Assembly (NCBI GenBank): GCA_022984795.1
Contig: JALIHJ010000051.1
Location: 124,001-188,000, forward strand
Direction: 5' to 3'
DNA length: 64,000 nucleotides
Source: Fabrea salina
Taxonomy: Eukaryota; Ciliophora; Heterotrichea; Heterotrichida; Fabreidae
The notes beneath the pieces were generated by a model. The model saw only the letters and a program-made list of their open reading frames with translations, made no database searches and was not told where the DNA came from. Both the position numbers and the translations under genes were made by a program. Shown piece by piece: positions 25,936 to 35,360 of this stretch; positions within the stretch are counted from its first letter, which is position 1; every line of letters begins with the position of its first letter.

Positions 25936-27050
25936 CCAAACTCAATCTCTTCTGGAATCTCTTGATAATGTAAATCGTAGTCAGACGGATTAATGCTTTG
26001 GAGTTTTTTTAGTTCTGGAAAGTCTTCTTCTTCGTCGCTTTCAAAGTCTTCAGAGTACTCGCTTTCGCTACTTTGTTGCATTTCTCTGCAGAACTCACTT
26101 GTGTTAAAGGTCGACTTGGAGTACTGCAGTGAGTCTAAAGTCTGGTCTACTAGTTCTAGTGGGTTTATTTCTGAGAGTCCTGGTGTGTACTCAGGCAGTT
26201 CTTTGCAAACAGGGTTGTAGGTTTGCTTGACTGGTGGGTGGTTGAAACTCCTAGGTGACTCTAGCAGTAAAGGGCAGTTAAGAACCTCTTCAAGAGAGTA
26301 CCTTTCAGAAACTGGCTTGGTAAGCATTCCGAAGATAAGCTGGTTGAGTTCATTTGAGTAGCCTTCTAAAGGGGAAGGGTGTTCTTTAAGTATTTTCATC
26401 ATGAGTCCCAAAAGGGTGTTTCCTGTGAAAGGGTGCTGCAGAGCGCAGAGTTCGTAAGCCAAACACCCCAAAGACCATACGTCGCTTTTTCCTGAGTAAG
26501 GTTTATTCTCACAAACTTCAGGACTCATGTAGTAAGGGGTCCCTACTATAGTTTTTGCAACATCGTTTGTGTTAGCAAGGATCTTAGCTATTCCGAAGTC
26601 ACCGATTTTTACTTTGCCGTTGGCAGTTAAGTATACATTGGAACTTTTAATATCCCTGTGAAGGACTTTGTTAGAGTGAAGGTAACTAAGGGCATTAGCT
26701 ACTTCGCCAAGCCACTTGAGAACCTGGGACTCATCCAGAAGCAACCCTTTTTCTCTGTGAGACTTGACTACTTGAGAAAGGTCCCCTCCGGGGCAGTACT
26801 CCATAACTATAATAAGTAAATGACTCTCTAAAAAGGATTCTTCGTAATTTACAATATTTGGGTGAGATACAAACTTGAGGACGTCAGCTTCACGCTTAGT
26901 TGCTGCTTGTTCCATTTCGTTTAAGTTAGACAGCACAATCTTTTTAGCAACGAAGAGTTTCCGAGTGGACCTCTGAATAACAATTTGGGCAGTTCCGAAG
27001 TTGCCTTTGCCTATGATCTCCTTTTCTTCATAACGCAAAGTAAATTCCAT
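25932..27050 (-). CDS. NIMA-related protein kinase (NEK)
   Basis: A 372-aa kinase when started at MEFTLRYEEKEIIGKG; a Met nine codons upstream (27077) is also in frame. The catalytic domain fills residues about 6-258: Gly loop GKGNFGTAQ, VAKK, MEYCPGGDL, HRDIKSSN, GDFGIAK and GTPYYMSPE, all NEK-like. The tail (about 290-372) is acidic, with SEYSEDFESDEEED. NEKs are expanded in ciliates and control cilia length, basal bodies and cortical growth. Its stop (TAG, 25932-25934) overlaps the stop of the gene on the other strand. Confidence 0.93.
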   Translation of the reverse strand: MEFTLRYEEKEIIGKGNFGTAQIVIQRSTRKLFVAKKIVLSNLNEMEQAATKREADVLKFVSHPNIVNYEESFLESHLLIIVMEYCPGGDLSQVVKSHREKGLLLDESQVLKWLGEVANALSYLHSNKVLHRDIKSSNVYLTANGKVKIGDFGIAKILANTNDVAKTIVGTPYYMSPEVCENKPYSGKSDVWSLGCLAYELCALQHPFTGNTLLGLMMKILKEHPSPLEGYSNELNQLIFGMLTKPVSERYSLEEVLNCPLLLESPRSFNHPPVKQTYNPVCKELPEYTPGLSEINPLELVDQTLDSLQYSKSTFNTSEFCREMQQSSESEYSEDFESDEEEDFPELKKLQSINPSDYDLHYQEIPEEIEFG

Positions 27051-27135
27051 CTTTATAATTACTAGACTGCTTTGCAAGTCAAGCTTAACTATAGAAAAAC
27101 TCTTAAACTAATCCATTTATTATCTGACAATAATA

Positions 27136-30100
27136 ATGACGAGCAGTGAAGTACCAAACTGGATAAAACCAGGATGCTACATTGACGCAAAAGACTCAAT
27201 GAACGACTGGTGTATGGCTCTAGTGAAAGGAGTCAATTCCGAATCTGCCACTGTGACCGTGAACCACGACGGCTGGGGCATTAAATGTGACTCGACTTAC
27301 CCCTTCAAGTCTTCCAAAATAGCCCCTTTCAGGAAGTTCACTAGGGGCTACACCGGGCCTAAGCGTTCAACTTACCGAGACTGGAGCTTTTCAGAACAAG
27401 AAGTCAAAGAAGCCAAAGAAAAGGTTGTTCAGGCAAGGTCAGCTGGACTAGTACTGGGAGACGCTTTTGAGACAACGCAGTTCTACAGAGGCCACTTGTT
27501 TGTGCTGGTGGAAAACTTACTAAGTTGCAACTACGCTGGGAGAGACGAGGCACTTCCTGAGGTGGTGGAGTTCTTTGGAGAGACTATGAAACTCATCATT
27601 GACTGGTTGAAAATGGGCAAAGAACTCTTTCCTGAGTACTACAGAGGAGCAAACAACTGGGAGTTGTCTATGACCGATAACCAGGTAGCTTTAGCAATGA
27701 GTTGGCCTGAGTTGCTAGACTTACTAAACCGACTTTTTGCATTGGAGCCCCGAGTGACGGGGTTCTTTATGCAGTACGACGTGGTGCCTGAGGGCTACGA
27801 AAAGTGCAACTTAACAGATATGGAAAACACTCGTTACTCCACAACGCTTTTATATTTGATCAATTTGTTTGCTAAAGAAGGAGGCTTTGACGCTATTCTG
27901 GAAATAGTGAAAAGTCAGGACGAAAACTCAAGGGTTCCTTTTACCTTTGCAAACAACATCCTTCTCTACGCTATAAGTTCTTTTTTGGACTCTGAGTTTT
28001 CTCAAAATTTCTTTACTGAGTTCACAGAAGGAATTTTTAACAGAATCAACACCATATCTGAAAAGGAGTTAAAAGACCTTAAACACGAAGACATTCTGAC
28101 CCTCCTGCACAGAATGAGCAACCTAACTAACTCCTTAGACCCCGAAGCTGTGGAAGTCAACAAGCTCAACTTGTTCCTAAAGATGCTCAACTGCAACTAT
28201 CTCGAAAAAAGGATCAAAGGCCTCAACGAAATAAACTCTGCAATAGACAGCCTTTTCATGAGGGAGTCTACTTTCCAACCAGTCACTGTGAGGCTCTCTC
28301 CAGACAAGATGAAAAACTGGCTGGTTGAGAGAAAAGTAGTAGAGTCAGTTCTCAAAGACAGACCTCACGTAGAAATAATCAAAAGGTCCGGAACCATACT
28401 TCAGTTCCTCGCAAAGTTCAAACTCATAGAACACTCCCACTTAGAAGCCCTTTGGGACTCCAGTCACGGCAAGCACGACTCGCTTGTGAGAGCTACTTAC
28501 AGCACTATCAAAGAAATTACTCCTCTTCTTCAGGAGTCTCACAATGAGTTTTTGTTCAAAAAGATGCAAGAAGTGCCTGAGTACGACGAAAACTATTTAG
28601 AACTAGTTAAAGACTTTTCTTACAAAGCTATTTACAACTCCTATAGAAAAGCCCAAGCTGAAGGCAGGAAAAACACTAAGTGGTACGGAGTAAGCATTTT
28701 AAAAGAACTTATGCTGGACTCTAGTTCTTTGGGCTACTGGGAAACTTCTACTAAGTACCTGAAAGAAATAGTGACTATGCCTTGCTGCGAAGACCTTAAA
28801 GCTGAGATCCTAGAAGAAATTCTTGATAGGATCAGAAACAACGACTCAGTTCCTCAGATGCTGAAACTCACTATGGGGCTTGTCAAAGGTTCTATAATCC
28901 ACAGAAGCAACAGAGAAGTACTTGAGTTGCAGCATAAACACCAAATCAAAGAACTCATTCTAGAAAACTTAATAGAGTACCTAGACCAAGTAAAAGCACT
29001 TAAGCAAAACGAAGACACTCCAGCTAAAGTTTACAAAGGAAGATTTCCTCACGAAACCAACATTAAAAGGAGACTTATATTTATTGAGTTTCTAGTGCAC
29101 GACTCTCCGGAAGAAATTCAAGTTACGCTTGAAGAGTACAAACAGCTTTGGCAAAGGTTTGTGAAAGAAGCTTCTTTTGAAAAGGACACAGACTTGTTTT
29201 TTGAGTGGCTTTTAGAAGGGATCAAGTCTAATTCGCCTTTGATGACTGAGCAGCACGAGGACGTATTTGAAAGCTTCTTTTTAGATCCAGAAAACTTCCC
29301 TGCAGAAAACATTCGCGAAACTGCTTTTAACACTTTTAGGTGGTTGTTTTTGTTGATTAACTCAGAACAAAGTAGAGTCTTTGGAGAAAAAAGGTTCAAG
29401 TGCAGAACTCAAAAAGAAATTATAGGGTTTGAACGACTGGTGGATTTTGAGTTGTTGTCGAAAGAAGAAAGTGTTATAAAAGAGGCCTCCAAAATAATTG
29501 TAGGGCTGTTAACGCGGTTCGACTCTGAAACTCTTCAAGAAGCTGAAAACATCCTTATGGAGTTCACCAATGCTCTAGTGAAGAAGATTGACCAAAACAT
29601 TGAAGACGAGTCCGTAGTTAGCAAAGCTTTGTTTTTGGTGAATTCGCTTCTCCAAGAAGACAGCGAAGAAGCTAATGGGAAACTAACTACTGTGTACGTG
29701 AAAGAAGTCCACTCTAGGGAGTTTAAGTCAGTCCAAGTAGACATGACTAAAAACATCCGGCACCTAAGGAAAATAGTAGCAAAAGTTTTCAAACAGCCCT
29801 TAAGTAGAGCTAAACTTAACATCCATGACAAAACTTATGGGGCTTTTGAAGACGACATTCCTCTGAACAAAATAAAGATTTACTGGCTGACAGTAGACTT
29901 TGAAGACGAGGACATTGAAGAATTCAACCCTAAACAAGCTTTGTCTAAGGACCAAGAACTGATGGAGTGCTTGTTCAAACTGCTTTCTTTCAGTGAAAAA
30001 GTTTATGCTGACATGGCTTGGAAGTTACTTATGGCTTTGCCCATAAACGAAAGACTCGAACAAGAACTACAGTCACTTGAAACTCCACTTGAACAACTAA

Positions 30101-33100
30101 TTGACCAAAACTCCAAACACAAACTACTTTACATTCTAACTATTCTAGACAGACTCTCAGTCAACTCAGACTGGGTGGAAAAGTTTTGTGAGGCAGGAGG
30201 ACTGGAGTTTTTAGCTGGTAACTTTATAGGTGAAAAAGACCAAGAAACCAAAGTAGAAGCTAAGTACGAAGCCTTGATGATAATACTGCTGAGTAAGTTC
30301 ACAAAGGTTTCCAGCTCTTTAGGATGTGACTACTCTGTATTCACCAAAGCGCTTTTAAAGGGGTTTCTTTTGGTTTGCAAAAACATTAAAGGAAAGTACA
30401 CAGAAAACCAAAACGAGTTGTTTGACGCTTTAAATGACCTTTTATACACCATCCAGAAGTCAAACTCAAGTGTGCTGCGAGAAACACTCACTAAACAGAT
30501 TCCAGAGTGCCTTGAAGACTTGTGCAGTTCTATTTTGATTTACTGTCCTGACAGAGAGTTTTCTAAAAGGGCCAAAGAAGTACTTTCTGAACTTGCAAGT
30601 CTCACTCAGATGTTTCCTGAGTTTCTGAGCTGTTTGGTTCGCTTGATAGAAACAGCTATCAAGAACCCTACTGAAGAGTACTGGGAGTTGCTTTGCTTCG
30701 TCCTTAAAAGCCAAGACAACCATCCCAGCATGCCCCAACTGTCAAGCATCCTTTTGAACCAAGTCAAAGAAAGACCTGGAGAAAAAGCCTCAAACGAAAA
30801 AGACGTTGTGCTCGACGGAGTGCTTATGTGCCTTGCAAACGGCTTTGAAAATGTCCAGTCAGAAACTGACTCTAAGTTCGTCAACTTGATTCTGCATTCA
30901 TGCCTGTTCGAGATTCCTGAAAGTATGGAAAAGAACCTGGTTACTCCTCCCAAGTGCAAACACTCTGAAACCAGAACACACGCCTTTTGCTTGCTCAGAG
31001 TAATGTGCAGTGCCGATCCAAACACTCTTGAAACAGTAACTGAGTACTTAAGAAAGTTCCACCAAGAGCCTTACTGGCGCACTTCTAAAAGAGCTGACTG
31101 GCACATTTCGCCGGCTTCGAAAGAAAAGTCCTCAACAGGGTTTGTAGGGCTTAAAAACTTAGGGTGTACTTGCTACATGAATTCTGTATTGCAGCAGCTG
31201 TTTATGATTAATAGTTTTAGAGAAGCGATTCTGCAGTCGCCTGTTTCAGAGCCTTACGAAGAAAACATTTTGTACCAACTCCAGTTTATTTTTAGTGCTT
31301 TGAAGAACAGTGCTAAGCAGTACATCAACCCTAAGTCGTTCACTAGTTCTTTTAAGGACTTTGAAGGGAACCCCATCAACGTGATGGAGCAAATGGACGC
31401 TGACGAGTTTTTCAGCACGTTTATGGACAGGATTGAAGACCACTTAAAAGGCTCAGAGCACGAAAAAGTGATTAAGAACCACTTCGGGGGTTTGTTGGTT
31501 ACTGAAATGATAGGCAAAGACTGCACTCACCGCAGTGAAAGGTTTGAGCCGTTCATTACTATTCCACTGGAAGTCAAAAACAAAAAGTCAATTATAGCAG
31601 GCTTAGAAAGCTTTGTTGAAGGCGAAATACTTGAAGGAGAAAACGCTTACCAGTGCGACCACTGCGACGCCAAAGTAAGGGCTCTGCGCAGAGTCTGCGT
31701 GAAGCACCTTCCTAACTACTTGATAGTTGCTTTGCGGAGGTTTGAGTTTGACTTCGACACTATGAACCGCCACAAACTAAATGACTACTGCGAGTTCCCA
31801 CACGAACTGGACATGGAACCCTACACCCAAGAAGGCCTTGAACGCCGGGAAAAAGAAATGAGTTCCTCCATCCACCCTGAAGACTACTACAAGTACAAAC
31901 TAAGAGGCATAGTTATCCACATTGGAACAGCTGAAAGTGGCCACTACTACTCCTACATTTACGACCCTTCTTCCGAGTTGTGGTATGACTTCAATGACAC
32001 CTGGATCAGAGAACTAGACCCTGAAGAAATACCTAAAGAGTGTTTTGGAGGCGAAGAAAAGTGGAGCTGGGGAGGAGGCATGCCTGGAATCAGGGAGAAG
32101 TTCGGAAACGCTTACTTACTGCTTTATGAAAGGAAAGGCATTTACAAAGGCAGGGAACCAGAAGATGAAAACCTAGAAAACTGGGACCTAAAAGTGAAAG
32201 AAGCTGAAGCTGTGGAACACCTAAGCTACGTAAAAGAACAGAACCAAAGGTACTGGAGGAGCAGACTTATCTTCAGTGAAGAGTACGCTAAGTTCGTTAC
32301 AGGAATTACAACCTTCAATAAGCCTCCTTTCAAGTTTTTAGCTGAGTTTTTGTTGACTATTTTGATTAGAAGCAAAGAGAAGAAACTAGAACTGGCAGAA
32401 ATCTACAAGAGTGTTGTAAGTGGCTTGGAAAACAGTGACTTTGCCTTGTGGCTTAGCGAACTTTTCAGTGTTGAAGAGGTTATAAAAGAGTTAATGCTTT
32501 ACTGTCCAGTTCACGAAATAAGGAGTTTACTTGTAGGACTTATAAGCAAAACTCTTGACGCTGTTCCCAGTCAAACTGAAGACTTCTTTAAAAGGTGGAT
32601 CCAGCTGTTACCTTACGCTACCAAAAGGTTCACTAAGAACTACGCGCAGTACTTGCAAGTAGTAAAAGAACTGATACTTAAAAAGCCAAGTTTAACTCAA
32701 GACTACAAACTAGTGTACATTCTGCAGAACTACATGATAAACCAAGAATACAAAGCATTCTTGCCAGAAACTAAGCCTCACAGTCTTGAAGACATTTACT
32801 TGGGCTACAAGTCTAAAAGCACAAAAGAAGAAAACTTCAAAGATGAAACTTTCTTTATGGACGTTAAAGGAGTTACACTTAGTCATTTGTTTGAACTGTT
32901 TAGTTTGATTTACGATGAGTTTGAAAAACAGAACACTGAGCTCATGGAAAATCCTAACTTGATCAGGTACTTAGTTAGCGACTTAGACAGTAAGTCTTCT
33001 GCCAAGCATTTAGGAAAGCTGTACGCAAAGGTGTGCAAAGATAAAACTGAAGTTACTAAAGAGTACTTAAATACAGCTCTTCATTACTACGAGTCTTGTG

Positions 33101-33714
33101 AGTACTACAACAAACCCAAATACCTCAAACTCTTCACTGACTTCTTAGCTGAAAAAGACTCTTTGCAAGTCCAAAAAGTTGACTTTTTCTTGGAAAGCTT
33201 CTTGAAAATAATGGGCAATTCGAAGTACTCCAGCGAAGTAGAAATAGCACTTAACTACCTTTTTAAAATCTCCACTAAAATTCCTGTAGTTCTACAGGAG
33301 ATCCACAAAAAGGAGTCAAGTCTCACAACCCTAAGGGACTGGATTTCTAAAAACATGAAAGTCACCTACAAAACTCCTGGTTCCTATATGACAGAAGAGT
33401 CTGTGCGACCTACCTACAAAGCTATGCTTGGAAAGTGCGAAAAGCTTATTCAAGGAGAACCTCCTAACGAAGAAGAACCAGACTCAGACCAAGAACTTAC
33501 CTCTGAAGAGTTACAGCCAGGAAAACCAGTTGACATTGCAGACTCAACTGGACAGAGTTGGTCAACTGGAAAGGTGCTGGCTAACCTAGGAGAGATCATA
33601 TGTATTGAGTACAGTGGCTACCAAAAGACCTACATTGCTTGGAGAGAAAAACAGAGCGAAGACATTGCTCCCGCAGGAACGAAGGCAAATTTTAGAAGCT
33701 TCGTGAATTTCTAA
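27136..33714 (+). CDS. Giant ubiquitin-specific protease (USP9X/USP34-type)
   Basis: A 2192-aa deubiquitinase. The USP catalytic domain lies at residues about 1337-1680. Catalytic C1346 is in GLKNLGCTCYMNSVLQQL, H1603 in ESGHYYSYI and D1621 in WYDFNDTW. Two CxxC pairs (YQCDHCDAK and an upstream CTHR region) may form the finger's zinc site. The flanks are helical-repeat regions as in USP9X/24/34; residues about 855-935 resemble a ubiquitin-like fold. Both ends carry a similar Tudor/agenet-like module (about 9-75 and 2130-2185). No intron in 6.6 kb. It probably trims ubiquitin from specific substrates; these are not known. Confidence 0.93.
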   Translation: MTSSEVPNWIKPGCYIDAKDSMNDWCMALVKGVNSESATVTVNHDGWGIKCDSTYPFKSSKIAPFRKFTRGYTGPKRSTYRDWSFSEQEVKEAKEKVVQARSAGLVLGDAFETTQFYRGHLFVLVENLLSCNYAGRDEALPEVVEFFGETMKLIIDWLKMGKELFPEYYRGANNWELSMTDNQVALAMSWPELLDLLNRLFALEPRVTGFFMQYDVVPEGYEKCNLTDMENTRYSTTLLYLINLFAKEGGFDAILEIVKSQDENSRVPFTFANNILLYAISSFLDSEFSQNFFTEFTEGIFNRINTISEKELKDLKHEDILTLLHRMSNLTNSLDPEAVEVNKLNLFLKMLNCNYLEKRIKGLNEINSAIDSLFMRESTFQPVTVRLSPDKMKNWLVERKVVESVLKDRPHVEIIKRSGTILQFLAKFKLIEHSHLEALWDSSHGKHDSLVRATYSTIKEITPLLQESHNEFLFKKMQEVPEYDENYLELVKDFSYKAIYNSYRKAQAEGRKNTKWYGVSILKELMLDSSSLGYWETSTKYLKEIVTMPCCEDLKAEILEEILDRIRNNDSVPQMLKLTMGLVKGSIIHRSNREVLELQHKHQIKELILENLIEYLDQVKALKQNEDTPAKVYKGRFPHETNIKRRLIFIEFLVHDSPEEIQVTLEEYKQLWQRFVKEASFEKDTDLFFEWLLEGIKSNSPLMTEQHEDVFESFFLDPENFPAENIRETAFNTFRWLFLLINSEQSRVFGEKRFKCRTQKEIIGFERLVDFELLSKEESVIKEASKIIVGLLTRFDSETLQEAENILMEFTNALVKKIDQNIEDESVVSKALFLVNSLLQEDSEEANGKLTTVYVKEVHSREFKSVQVDMTKNIRHLRKIVAKVFKQPLSRAKLNIHDKTYGAFEDDIPLNKIKIYWLTVDFEDEDIEEFNPKQALSKDQELMECLFKLLSFSEKVYADMAWKLLMALPINERLEQELQSLETPLEQLIDQNSKHKLLYILTILDRLSVNSDWVEKFCEAGGLEFLAGNFIGEKDQETKVEAKYEALMIILLSKFTKVSSSLGCDYSVFTKALLKGFLLVCKNIKGKYTENQNELFDALNDLLYTIQKSNSSVLRETLTKQIPECLEDLCSSILIYCPDREFSKRAKEVLSELASLTQMFPEFLSCLVRLIETAIKNPTEEYWELLCFVLKSQDNHPSMPQLSSILLNQVKERPGEKASNEKDVVLDGVLMCLANGFENVQSETDSKFVNLILHSCLFEIPESMEKNLVTPPKCKHSETRTHAFCLLRVMCSADPNTLETVTEYLRKFHQEPYWRTSKRADWHISPASKEKSSTGFVGLKNLGCTCYMNSVLQQLFMINSFREAILQSPVSEPYEENILYQLQFIFSALKNSAKQYINPKSFTSSFKDFEGNPINVMEQMDADEFFSTFMDRIEDHLKGSEHEKVIKNHFGGLLVTEMIGKDCTHRSERFEPFITIPLEVKNKKSIIAGLESFVEGEILEGENAYQCDHCDAKVRALRRVCVKHLPNYLIVALRRFEFDFDTMNRHKLNDYCEFPHELDMEPYTQEGLERREKEMSSSIHPEDYYKYKLRGIVIHIGTAESGHYYSYIYDPSSELWYDFNDTWIRELDPEEIPKECFGGEEKWSWGGGMPGIREKFGNAYLLLYERKGIYKGREPEDENLENWDLKVKEAEAVEHLSYVKEQNQRYWRSRLIFSEEYAKFVTGITTFNKPPFKFLAEFLLTILIRSKEKKLELAEIYKSVVSGLENSDFALWLSELFSVEEVIKELMLYCPVHEIRSLLVGLISKTLDAVPSQTEDFFKRWIQLLPYATKRFTKNYAQYLQVVKELILKKPSLTQDYKLVYILQNYMINQEYKAFLPETKPHSLEDIYLGYKSKSTKEENFKDETFFMDVKGVTLSHLFELFSLIYDEFEKQNTELMENPNLIRYLVSDLDSKSSAKHLGKLYAKVCKDKTEVTKEYLNTALHYYESCEYYNKPKYLKLFTDFLAEKDSLQVQKVDFFLESFLKIMGNSKYSSEVEIALNYLFKISTKIPVVLQEIHKKESSLTTLRDWISKNMKVTYKTPGSYMTEESVRPTYKAMLGKCEKLIQGEPPNEEEPDSDQELTSEELQPGKPVDIADSTGQSWSTGKVLANLGEIICIEYSGYQKTYIAWREKQSEDIAPAGTKANFRSFVNF

Positions 33715-33723
33715 GAGTTAAAT

Positions 33724-34272
33724 ATGGGAATGATTATTTTGGTTCTTTTAAGAATATGCGAAGGAGTTCTTTTTTCCTTAGAAGGCTACACTGAAAAGTG
33801 CTTCGGGTTAAGTCTTGAAGAAGAAAGCAAGTTCTACGCAGACTACAGCTTCCAAAGCAGAGTGATGGTTAGAGTGTACTCTGGTAGTGGGCTGCTCCAG
33901 TATACAAGTCCAAGAAGGTCTACAAAAGGAACTGTTGTACTTACTTCTTTTGAACCTGGAGTCCACAAGCTTTGCTTCAAAGCCTTTGGAAAAGACTCCC
34001 AAACTGTAAAGTTCAACTTCGAAGTAGTTGACAACTACACAGAAAACTTAGAAAACCAACTAAGTGAGTTGCTTGAAAACTTAGGCAGTGTTTATACTAA
34101 CCTAGAGTTCCACCGAGCCAGAGAAAGTGCTTACAAAGACTTAGTTGAAAACGCTTCTGATATTGTTATTTGGGGTGCCTTGTGTAAGATCTCTATGCTA
34201 TTAGCAGTGGGTTTTCTGCAAGTCTACTTCTTTTCTAAGTTATTCAGTCAAAAGCACTTGTGTTCCATATAA
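33724..34272 (+). CDS. p24/EMP24 family cargo receptor
   Basis: A 182-aa type-I membrane protein of the early secretory pathway. Signal peptide at residues 1-16, GOLD beta-sandwich at about 17-105 with the Cys pair C26 and C83, a coiled coil (about 108-145), one membrane helix (about 150-172) and a short tail with FF (VYFFSKLF...), the type of COPII/COPI sorting signal seen in p24 proteins. p24s cycle between ER and Golgi. Its stop directly abuts the stop of the convergent gene (no base between). Confidence 0.88.
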   Translation: MGMIILVLLRICEGVLFSLEGYTEKCFGLSLEEESKFYADYSFQSRVMVRVYSGSGLLQYTSPRRSTKGTVVLTSFEPGVHKLCFKAFGKDSQTVKFNFEVVDNYTENLENQLSELLENLGSVYTNLEFHRARESAYKDLVENASDIVIWGALCKISMLLAVGFLQVYFFSKLFSQKHLCSI

Positions 34273-35358
34273 TTAGTTAGTTTGTGTAAAAGAACCTTTG
34301 TAGTGACTAAAGTACTCGTAGAAAGTCTTTTTGCAAGCAGTCAACTCTTCTTCCGAAAAGTCTTCTTTTTTCTTGAGGTAAGCAAAGGGATTCCTAGTGA
34401 ACTTAGCTCCCCAAACTTTGGTGTCCATAAAAGCTTCTAGCAAAGCATGCTTCCTGATAAGAGTTTCAGGGTCTTCGTTTGAAGCAGGAACTTGGAACCC
34501 GTGAGGCCAGGGCAAAATCAGTTCTTCCCAAAGTTGTTCAATGATCTGTGCTTCTCCTTTTCCTAAAAACGCCAGAACTGTTTCGGACTCCTCTACTAGT
34601 TTGTGCAGAAGCATTCCCATATAGCTTATTCTGGGGGATGCAAACACTTCTGGGTACTCTAAGTAGGCAAAGTCTTCTGGAGTCATATCCTTAGCTGCTT
34701 TAACTGACTCAAAAGCTATTTTTTCTAGGGCTTCTAAAGACTGGGTGTTTGCAACAACTACTCTTAAAAGGGACTCAGGAATGTCCCCCAAAACCAAACA
34801 AGAGCGCTTGAACAAAGCATCTAAAACAACTTTTCCGTTGTAGAAGTAGCGCATTGATTCTTTTGCAAGTATGTGTTTGTAAACTGACTTTACTAGGTTC
34901 TCAAAGTTCTCTACTACTTCAGCCGGAGTGCTAGGGTTTTTGACTAAGCGGTCTACTAAGGACTTATCGTTTGTTTTGGTAGCATTGGCCATTTCAACCA
35001 CTGTAATATTAGCAGTGATCTCTTCAAGGTTTTTAGGCAATGGACTTTCAAGTTCGTGCTTGTAAATGCTTTTCACGCCTTCGTAACCAGATTCAGCTAT
35101 GCTCTCTCCTAGGTATCTGACTCTATTTAGGTAGTGCATGCTGTTTACTTGGGTAAACACCACACTGTTTTTGTACTTTTTGTTGCTAGTAAAAAAGGGT
35201 TCTTCGTTGAGGCTTGGGAATTTAGTTTCCCCAAACGGCACACTGTGCATGATTAACTTCTTAGACCCAAGAGTTATTTCCTTGATACCTACTTCTTGGG
35301 TTTCGAAAGCTTGTTTCAGACAAGACTTCATCCATTCTTTGTTTCTGGGAATCCACAT
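34273..35358 (-). CDS. Unknown 361-aa protein, possible divergent TraB/PrgY family
   Basis: No secure family. Some blocks follow the TraB order: VRYLGESIAESGYEGVKSIY then ITVVEMA (TraB: vGtaHvS..S, vVvEL), a central CLVLGDIPESLLR, and near the end YMGMLLHKLVEE followed by TVLAFLGKGEAQIIEQLW (TraB: VVaVVGagH.xGI..W). The TraB histidines are not in place, so activity is doubtful. No clear signal or membrane helix. Starts 2 bp from the transketolase ATG and ends against the p24 stop. Confidence 0.5.
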   Translation of the reverse strand: MWIPRNKEWMKSCLKQAFETQEVGIKEITLGSKKLIMHSVPFGETKFPSLNEEPFFTSNKKYKNSVVFTQVNSMHYLNRVRYLGESIAESGYEGVKSIYKHELESPLPKNLEEITANITVVEMANATKTNDKSLVDRLVKNPSTPAEVVENFENLVKSVYKHILAKESMRYFYNGKVVLDALFKRSCLVLGDIPESLLRVVVANTQSLEALEKIAFESVKAAKDMTPEDFAYLEYPEVFASPRISYMGMLLHKLVEESETVLAFLGKGEAQIIEQLWEELILPWPHGFQVPASNEDPETLIRKHALLEAFMDTKVWGAKFTRNPFAYLKKKEDFSEEELTACKKTFYEYFSHYKGSFTQTN

Positions 35359-35360
35359 TT
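35359..35360. promoter_or_regulatory. 2-bp divergent intergenic spacer
   Basis: Two T residues separate the initiation codons of the TraB-like gene and transketolase. Transketolase cannot start much later because its conserved domain begins at about residue 14. Confidence 0.55.
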
